64,000 bases of DNA from contig MU006245.1 of NCBI GenBank assembly GCA_010093685.1, positions 454,409 through 518,408 of the forward strand. Reading direction: 5' to 3'. The DNA is from Ophiobolus disseminans (taxonomy: Eukaryota; Ascomycota; Dothideomycetes; Pleosporales; Phaeosphaeriaceae). The notes beneath the pieces are model-generated. The model ran no database searches. It was not told the DNA's origin and saw only the letters and a list, made by a program, of their open reading frames with translations. The stretch's first letter is position 1, and each line of letters starts with the position of its first letter. Below, piece by piece: positions 58,391 through 64,000 of this stretch. Position numbers and translations under genes: made by a program.

Positions 58391-58624
58391 ACATGGCAAT
58401 CTCGCAGAGGTGAGGCAATGGGCCAGATGGAACGCAGAGACGATGTGCAGCTGCGCCCTGCTGCGAGGATGCCAAGCCCACCTCAGCCGCAGCCTTGGAC
58501 GCTTGCATGGTCAGCCATCTACATGCAACTCCAAGTTTTCTAATCTTCTCGTACCATTATTCTGCCCTTTTTGATTGAGGAGACAGCTCACTTGGAGCTG
58601 ACCATCTAATTAAGACTATCCACG
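58391..58624. promoter_or_regulatory. Upstream region of the HET effector gene
   Basis: About 230 bp that include the frameshifted upstream part of the TPR relic and the leader of the HET effector. No specific site was recognised. Confidence 0.4.
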
Positions 58625-59548
58625 ATGCGCCTTTTGCAGCGCAACAATGAAGGCCAATACACTTCGACCGAGTTTATAGGCGAGACTGTACCCCGTTATG
58701 CCATCTTGTCTCATACTTGGGGAGCAGACCATGACGAGGTCACCTTGGCAGATCTCGAAAACCACACAGGCACGGATAAGGCAGGCTACAAGAAGCTTCA
58801 GTTCTCCGCAGACCAGGCTGCCAAGCATGGCCTCCGTTACTTCTGGGTAGACACTTGCTGCATCGATAAGTCAAGCAGCGCAGAGCTCACTGAGGCTATC
58901 AACTCCATGTTTGCTTGGTACCGGGATGCTGCTCGATGCTACGTCTATCTGCCCGACGTTTCAATCGACAGTCTCACCAGCAGCCCGCCTGCCCAGCAAG
59001 ACTGGTACCCTGCTTTCCAGCAAAGTAGATGGTTCACACGAGGCTGGACGCTGCAAGAGCTAGTGGCTCCCGTGTCGGTCGAATTTTTCTCAGTCGAAGG
59101 TCAGCGACTCGGTAACAAATACTCGCTGCTGCAAGAGCTACATAGCATCACCAGGATCAACGTGGAGGCTCTACAAGGGAGCCCGCTAGAAGGATTCAGC
59201 GTCGATGAGCGCATGTCGTGGGTAGGGCAACGTAAGACGAAGCGTGAGGAAGACATGGCATACTCGCTGCTGGGTATCTTTGACGTGCACATGTCGCTCA
59301 TCTATGGAGAAGGTCGGAAGAAGGCATTTGCACGTCTGCAGAAGGAGATCAACACAACTCCTAACGAAGGGCGTTTGTCTGTGCCTCAGAGCGAGACGTC
59401 GCAAGACCAAGGCCAGACTACGCATTTGTACCATGGACCTGTATTCCATGGGCCTATATCAGGTCGGTATGTGGTGCCAGGAACGCATGTCACAGGGGGT
59501 ACAGTCAACTTTGACTTCAGCGAAGGACGTGATGGCCGTCTAAAGTAG
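58625..59548 (+). CDS. HET-domain effector with C-terminal amyloid-like signalling motif
   Basis: 307-aa single-exon protein. Residues 1 to about 245 form a HET domain of the HET-E/HET-D branch: RYAILSHTWGADHDEVTLAD, YFWVDTCCIDKSSSAELTEA, WYRDAARCYVYLPDV, SRWFTRGWTLQELVAPVSVE and KREEDMAYSLLGIFDVHMSL, then YGEG. A linker of about 30 residues follows, then a 25-residue motif at 274-298 (starting FHGPI, then YVVPGTH, GGT and NFDF) and nine residues to the stop. The N-terminus of the NLR at 62963 has the same motif. In HET-E-type NLRs the HET domain is fused directly to a nucleotide-binding domain; here it stands alone and is linked only by the motif. Proposed role: cell-death effector activated by templated folding from the NLR. 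The pairing is inferred. Confidence 0.88.
   Translation: MRLLQRNNEGQYTSTEFIGETVPRYAILSHTWGADHDEVTLADLENHTGTDKAGYKKLQFSADQAAKHGLRYFWVDTCCIDKSSSAELTEAINSMFAWYRDAARCYVYLPDVSIDSLTSSPPAQQDWYPAFQQSRWFTRGWTLQELVAPVSVEFFSVEGQRLGNKYSLLQELHSITRINVEALQGSPLEGFSVDERMSWVGQRKTKREEDMAYSLLGIFDVHMSLIYGEGRKKAFARLQKEINTTPNEGRLSVPQSETSQDQGQTTHLYHGPVFHGPISGRYVVPGTHVTGGTVNFDFSEGRDGRLK
59444..59518 (+). other. Amyloid-like motif, effector copy
   Basis: 25 codons at the C-terminus of the HET effector. Aligned with the NLR N-terminus, 18 of 25 positions are identical; Gly, Thr, Asn and aromatic positions are conserved. The form resembles the sigma-type prion-like motifs described in fungal NLR/effector pairs, from memory of that family. 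Confidence 0.75.
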
Positions 59549-60279
59549 CAAGCAGCAGCAAAACAGCTCGATCCGCAGTCAATCAGTCTGCTCATATGCT
59601 CGATTTGATTTGTCTGTGAAGCGACCAGCGAGTGCAGACATCAGCGGGCTCGGCCAAGTCGATCTGATCTTGCTCACGAGGTGCTGTCCTGTGCTGTATC
59701 AGACTTTCTCCTTGCCGGAGGTGAGGTCGAGGGCCTTGCTTTGCAACACTAGTTCGTGCTCCTTACACGACTGACCTTAGATCCCAACGAGGTCTCGATA
59801 AGGTTTCCCAAGCTAATGCAGCCTCATGTCTTATTTACATGGTCTGAGACTGCACGATGCTTGATCTAGCGATCGACTTGCAAGGACCCTGACTAGGCTC
59901 GATGTATGGACATCAGACGTCGTCTACGCCAGTACAATCGTCTCGTCGTTCAGTTTTATCCCTTCACCTGCGTCCTGATGCGCAAAGTCGAGAAGTTGCT
60001 GCGATGGACGAAGTACGCTTTTGAAATTGCTGGAATGCCTGGACCTTGGCGAGCTTTTTGGCGTTCTTGACTGCGGGCGGCTATTTTTAGGCGAATGGGT
60101 CTGTCCACTGCGTCAGCGCCAGCGTTGCTCCTTCCATCATACTGTGAGAGTAGGCGTGTACGGGTGCACCAATGCAGTAGCTACACCTGAATAGAACCGT
60201 CTAGGAGGAGTGACGTTTCCTGCAGTAGAGTACCGACTTTGACGACTACAGAGCTACTGAAGAAGCCAGTGCAACAGCG
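59549..60279. other. Intergenic region, no gene seen
   Basis: No open frame with family features. It holds the 3' UTR of the HET effector and the upstream region of the 459-aa protein. Confidence 0.55.
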
Positions 60280-61659
60280 ATGAGCTCCTCTTCCCCCGAG
60301 CCAGACACCCCGACCCGCTTTCCCCAGCGATGGGACGCCTTCGACGATGCACGAGTGATGGATGAACGCAACAGGGTAGCGCAGAGCAGCCTATGCGTCT
60401 CGCAGAGACCGGCAATGAGCCGGATAACACGTGGAGGTACAGCAGAAGCCAGCCGCGACCCGACGCCGCTGGGCTCCAGCAAGCTTGGGTTCCTTCCCCT
60501 GACCGAGTGGGACGAGTACAACAGCTACGATGAGGTCACACCGAGCCGTTTGCGATACTCGATCGAGTGGAAGGTGGCTGTCAATAACAGGGTGGTTGCC
60601 AAGGACACAGAGCAGGACCTTGTCCTAGTACCTGCTGCATACTGGCATATGTACTTGAAACCCAAGGTGGAAAATCTCTTGAGTAAGAAGGTAGCCCACA
60701 ACAGGCATGTTGAGTACGATGACACTAGCGTTGTTGTATCCGTGAACGACCGCTCGGAGCGTGACCTGACCAAGCGGTTCGACAACATGGACATTGACTG
60801 GTCAGTAGTAGAGAAGCAGCTGATTCGGTGGGGCGAGCTGTTCCGCGCTGGTAAGAGGCTGAGAATTGACCTTTCCTTCAACTACATAGATGCATCCTCG
60901 CAGGCTGCCGGCGCAGCAACCCGTGGGAACAAGCGCGGCTCGTCGGCCACGCAAAGAATGCTTGCTGACCGGACTACTCACATGGACGAAGAGCAAGAGA
61001 CTAGTGGAAGCCCGTCAGTCTGGCAGGAAGTGTATGCTCTTATGCGATGTCCCGGTCCGCCGTGCAATCTAGGCCCGCACTGCTGGCGCGATCCCTTTGG
61101 CAAGCGGCACTACAAGCTACGGACTCACCACCTCAGAGCACTCGTGAGCCTTGTGCAGCAAGGTCACCCTATAAAGAGCCACGACGATGTGCCAGAAGAC
61201 ATCCGTGAGCAACTGTATGCAGAGGAACACCAGCGGCGCGAGCAACAGCCTGCAACCACCAGCGCGCCTACACCAAGCCTTCCGCCCATCAGCATCACTA
61301 ACGTTATGCCATCTCAGCCCCACGAGTCTCCCATGACGAAAGTCAACGACAGCAGCAACGCGACAGCCATGAAGCAGCTTCCAAGGAGCCCTAGTCTTGA
61401 CATACCTGGCCCGCGGGACGCTGCGGTCTTAGCGTACTGTGAATGGCAGCAGTCGAACGTGGTGGATGAGTCGTTGAAGGATGAGTTTCGCAAAGCCTGC
61501 GTCGCCACTCTAGAGGACGGATTGGACCTTGAGCAGGTTTACGAAGACCAAGACCCTGGCTTCTTCGTTTCAAGTGGTGTCAAGAGGGGCGTTGCGCGTC
61601 GGTTTGTAAGTGACATCGACGGGTGGGCTAAGCGATACAAGCTGTCGTATGATACTTAG
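60280..61659 (+). CDS. Uncharacterised 459-aa fungal protein
   Basis: Single-exon ORF in good codon context, clearly protein-like throughout but of no recognised family. N-terminal Ser/Pro-rich segment; a central globular part (YSIEWKVAVNNRVVAKDTEQ, then DIDWSVVEKQLIRWGELFRA, KRLRIDLSFNYID); a short Cys/His-rich segment CPGPPCNLGPHCWRDPFGKR, which may bind metal; a Pro/Ser-rich linker; and a compact helical C-terminus (AVLAYCEWQQSNVVDESLKD, ATLEDGLDLEQVYEDQDPGF, VKRGVARRFVSDIDGW) resembling a SAM-like or HTH bundle. Proteins of this look occur in several fungal genomes, often in accessory regions, but no function is claimed. It sits between the HET effector and the transposase. Confidence 0.75.
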   Translation: MSSSSPEPDTPTRFPQRWDAFDDARVMDERNRVAQSSLCVSQRPAMSRITRGGTAEASRDPTPLGSSKLGFLPLTEWDEYNSYDEVTPSRLRYSIEWKVAVNNRVVAKDTEQDLVLVPAAYWHMYLKPKVENLLSKKVAHNRHVEYDDTSVVVSVNDRSERDLTKRFDNMDIDWSVVEKQLIRWGELFRAGKRLRIDLSFNYIDASSQAAGAATRGNKRGSSATQRMLADRTTHMDEEQETSGSPSVWQEVYALMRCPGPPCNLGPHCWRDPFGKRHYKLRTHHLRALVSLVQQGHPIKSHDDVPEDIREQLYAEEHQRREQQPATTSAPTPSLPPISITNVMPSQPHESPMTKVNDSSNATAMKQLPRSPSLDIPGPRDAAVLAYCEWQQSNVVDESLKDEFRKACVATLEDGLDLEQVYEDQDPGFFVSSGVKRGVARRFVSDIDGWAKRYKLSYDT

Positions 61660-61779
61660 CCAGTAGACTTAGACTTAGTGGAGCGACATGTGGTGCGAGC
61701 TGTTAATATGGGACTGCAGACGATGAAATTATAGCGCGCTATCTTTTGTTACAAGGCTAGAACATAACATGTGTCGACG

Positions 61780-62745
61780 TCAACATGCTTCAATAGTCAC
61801 GCCTGCATGTCGAAAGTGGCCTCTAGCACTGCCCTGCCTACCTCCCACCACATCGATGCACCACTCGAGGTATGCCCCAAAATCTTGATGCGGGCTGCTC
61901 TCGTACTCGTGCCACTGCTTCTTGATGAACGCTTTCAATTCGGCGAAGAACTCTTCGATCGGGTTGAAGTCTGGGGAGTAGGGTGGTAGATACAGCAGCT
62001 CGACGCCTGCTTCGAGGCACATTTGTATAATGCGTTCGCTGTGGTGGAACGATGCATTGTCCATGATTAAAACAGCATTGGGGTTGCAGTGATGGAGCAG
62101 TTGCTCTATAAAGTCCTCGAACACCTCACCATCAGTCGACCCCTGGAAGACTTTGCAAAACAGAACTCCATCTTGAGTGTATGCGGGAAGGATCTGATAC
62201 CTACGGTCCCGGTGGAAACGGGTGACCTCTGCAGGCGCTACCCCGAGCGGGGACCAGCCTGTACGCCTGAAGCCAATGCGCTTGTCGCAGCCAGACTCGT
62301 CTACATACACCAGTTGGTGCGAGCGAAAAGCAGAGAGCTTGTGGAGGTAGAAGTCACGGAGATCGGCGTTGCGTTCGCTGGCGATGCGTTGCGTGACTTT
62401 CTTAGTCCACTTAATAGACGCTAACGCCCTGCTGATGCTGGAGAGGGAAACGAGGACTTCGAACTCGTCATATAGGAACACAGCCATCTCGTCGCGATAC
62501 AGACCCGGCTTCTCGATCAGTCGATCGCAGAGCGCAGCAAGCATAGGTGGGGTGATACGTCGTCGCCGTCCAGCGCCGTTTGCTGGTGCTTTCGTCCTGC
62601 TAAACAGTCGAAGGTTAGTGGCTATGTTGCGAATGGTGCGGTCACTGCAGCCAGCAACCTTGGCCATGTCAATCTGTGTCATAGACCCGTCAAGTAGCAT
62701 GTCGCGAATCATGTCGTGCTGCGAGACTGCAAGGTTGGGGGCCAT
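61780..62745 (-). CDS. Tc1/mariner transposase, DD34E, intact
   Basis: Cut-and-paste transposase, 321 aa, single exon and complete. The N-terminal helix-turn-helix contains TQIDMAKVAGCSDRTIRNIA; a second DNA-binding part has RRRRITPPMLAALCDRLIEK. DDE_3 catalytic core: first Asp in QLVYVDESGCDKRIG, second Asp in AVLIMDNASFHHSERI and Glu in YSPDFNPIEEFFAEL, with 34 residues between the last two. WSPLGVAP precedes the second strand as usual. No stop or frameshift is present, in contrast to the Fot1 element, so it is young or shielded. No convincing terminal inverted repeats were found in the flanking 100-200 bp, so its mobility is uncertain. It is head to head with the NLR gene, 217 bp apart. 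Confidence 0.93.
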   Translation of the reverse strand: MAPNLAVSQHDMIRDMLLDGSMTQIDMAKVAGCSDRTIRNIATNLRLFSRTKAPANGAGRRRRITPPMLAALCDRLIEKPGLYRDEMAVFLYDEFEVLVSLSSISRALASIKWTKKVTQRIASERNADLRDFYLHKLSAFRSHQLVYVDESGCDKRIGFRRTGWSPLGVAPAEVTRFHRDRRYQILPAYTQDGVLFCKVFQGSTDGEVFEDFIEQLLHHCNPNAVLIMDNASFHHSERIIQMCLEAGVELLYLPPYSPDFNPIEEFFAELKAFIKKQWHEYESSPHQDFGAYLEWCIDVVGGRQGSARGHFRHAGVTIEAC

Positions 62746-62962
62746 GGTGAGGGTGTTTAGTGTAGCTAGAGAGCAGGACTTCGTCGAGCGAGGCCAGGAC
62801 AGTTGGCAGAAGTGGCTCTGTCAGCGCCTTGTCAGGCGGGCCAATCGAGCAGCTCAGCCTTGTCACGGCGATCAGGCGAACGACGCATCGCTGCAAGCGC
62901 CCTCTTCTCTTCAGTTGCTTCAATCTCGCAAGAACCTCTTTTCCTCCTTATTTCGAGATGCA

Positions 62963-64000
62963 ATGCAGCACACCAGCGAGTTCCACGGACCGATTGGGGG
63001 CCAGTATGTAATACCAGGTACCCACACCGCGGCGGGCGGGACGACCAACTTCCATTTCGGCTGCCCGCCGACACAGGGTATGTGTGCGACATATCACCCC
63101 TAGACGCCTTTCCACTTAGATCGAGACATAGGCCGAGCCGTTAGACAGCGCGACCCCTTCTCAACGGTGCCATTTGCGCGGGACCCCGACTTCGTCGACC
63201 GGCCTGAGATCGTCGCCTGGGTGCGCGACAAGTGCGCGGGACCAGGCGCGCGGGCGGCGCTGGTGGGCCTTGGTGGGGTCGGGTACGTCGACGCAGAGGT
63301 TTCTACCCCGTGCACCTTGCAGTCCTGACAGACCACAGCAAGTCGCAAATCGCCCTGCAGTACGCCCACAGCGTCCGCGATGCGAGCCCGCAGACGTTCG
63401 TCTTCTGGGTGCACGCCAGCACCCGCGCCCGGTTTGAGGAAGCGTACAGAGACATCGCAGACCGGCTGCAGCTGCCAGGGAGGAGCGACCCGAAGGCGAA
63501 CGTGCTGCGGCTGGTCAGCGAGTGGCTGCGAGAGGAGGCGAACGGGCGGTGGGTGGTGGTGTTGGACAATGTGGACGATATAGAGACTTTCCACCCGTCG
63601 CGGAAGCCGCAGTGCAACGAGGCGCACGCTGACACGCAGACACCGCTGGCCACGTACCTCCCGCAGAGCCGAAACGGAGCAATACTGGTCACGTCGCGGA
63701 GCAAAGATGCAGCGGTCAGGCTGGCAGGAGGCTACAACAGAATCAAGGAGGTGCTCGCCATGGACGAGGATGAAGGGCTGCAGTTGCTGCGCAACAAGCT
63801 GCGTGATCCGCCAATTAATGAGAGCGCCGTAGAGTTGCTACAAGCGCTCGACTACATACCTCTGGCCATCACTCAGGCGGCTGCATACATTAACCGGCGC
63901 GCACGCATGACAGTCGCAGGCTATCTCATCGAGTTTCGAAGGAGCAACAAGAAGCGAGAGAGCCTGCTCAACTGGGACGCGGGTGAGCTGCGCCGCGATG
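62963..64000 (+). CDS. NB-ARC NLR with N-terminal amyloid-like motif, cut by window edge
   Basis: Nucleotide-binding oligomerisation receptor of the fungal NLR type. Exons are 62963-63077, 63132-63282 and 63339 onward (introns 54 and 56 bp); the second intron splits the P-loop. Residues 7-32 form the motif shared with the HET effector (FHGPI, YVIPGTH, GGT, NFHF), followed by a short linker RAVRQRDPFSTVPFARDPDF. The NB-ARC then follows: Walker A ALVGLGGVGKSQIALQYAHS, TFVFWVHAS, Walker B RWVVVLDNVDD, sensor GAILVTSRSKDAAV and GLPL-like LDYIPLAITQAAAYI. The C-terminal repeats lie outside the window; TPRs are the usual partner. There is no N-terminal effector domain, so signalling should pass through the motif. 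The ATG is chosen because the motif begins seven codons later. Confidence 0.9.
62981..63058 (+). other. Amyloid-like motif, NLR copy
   Basis: 26 codons at the NLR N-terminus, one residue longer than the effector copy (an extra Ala before GGT). Position at the extreme N-terminus of an NLR and at the C-terminus of a neighbouring effector is the arrangement known for fungal amyloid signalling pairs. Confidence 0.75.

Noticed and set aside
61660..62960. Terminal inverted repeats for the Tc1/mariner transposase
   Set aside because: Comparison of both flanks by eye gave no matching ends, so no element boundaries are claimed.
62369..62962. Upstream extension of the NLR first exon
   Set aside because: Although open in frame, it is antisense to the transposase; the motif seven codons after the ATG at 62963 marks the real N-terminus.
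1..64000. tRNA, rRNA or CRISPR features
   Set aside because: No cloverleaf with intron-bearing pattern, rRNA segment or regularly spaced repeats was recognised by eye; a tRNA scan was not possible.

Overview
The window is nuclear DNA of a filamentous ascomycete, most likely a Dothideomycete of the Pleosporales type. The evidence is many introns of about 45-60 nt with GT..CTAAC/CTGAC..AG signals, several HET-domain genes, a fungal NLR, a Fot1/pogo element carrying C-to-T type stop codons, and typical Pezizomycotina housekeeping genes. The taxon is an inference from gene content. Gene models below were built by hand: exon joins were chosen so that frame, splice signals and family sequence agree.

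Left part (1-24.3 kb), mostly housekeeping. A left-truncated amidase (minus) is followed by a gene-poor stretch with a diverged direct repeat and a multi-pass membrane protein (plus). Retromer sorting nexin Vps17 (minus) and mitochondrial EF-G2/MEF2 (plus) are head to head with about 156 bp between them. Next come a HET gene broken by one in-frame TAG, a roughly 200 bp MITE, GH47 alpha-mannosidase (minus) head to head with MED20 (plus, 14-nt first exon), a GMC alcohol oxidase (minus) and a medium-chain reductase (plus).

Middle part (24.3-42 kb), accessory-rich. A decayed HET pseudogene lies beside a full-length 2.1 kb Fot1/pogo transposon riddled with stops, inserted just upstream of an SRPK-like kinase. 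Then come a STAND-like ankyrin protein, an intact HET gene, a cytochrome P450 whose frame breaks by one nucleotide at a splice junction, and a mitochondrial serine O-acyltransferase (CysA type).

Right-centre (42-55 kb), conserved again: a Cdc4-like F-box/WD40 protein, a small Cys-rich ORF, RNase P/MRP subunit POP3 (minus), and a very large USP-family deubiquitinase of 2,484 aa with a GC-AG intron.

Right end (55.7-64 kb), a self/non-self recognition region. It holds an intact HET gene, a relic of a TPR (kinesin-light-chain type) domain, a HET-domain effector ending in a short amyloid-like motif, an uncharacterised 459-aa protein, an intact DD34E Tc1/mariner transposase, and the start of an NB-ARC NLR whose extreme N-terminus carries the same motif as the HET effector. 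The shared motif (18 of 25 aligned positions identical) makes the HET protein and the NLR a candidate amyloid-templated NLR/effector pair, with the NLR as sensor and the HET domain as cell-death executor. This is the most interesting system in the window.
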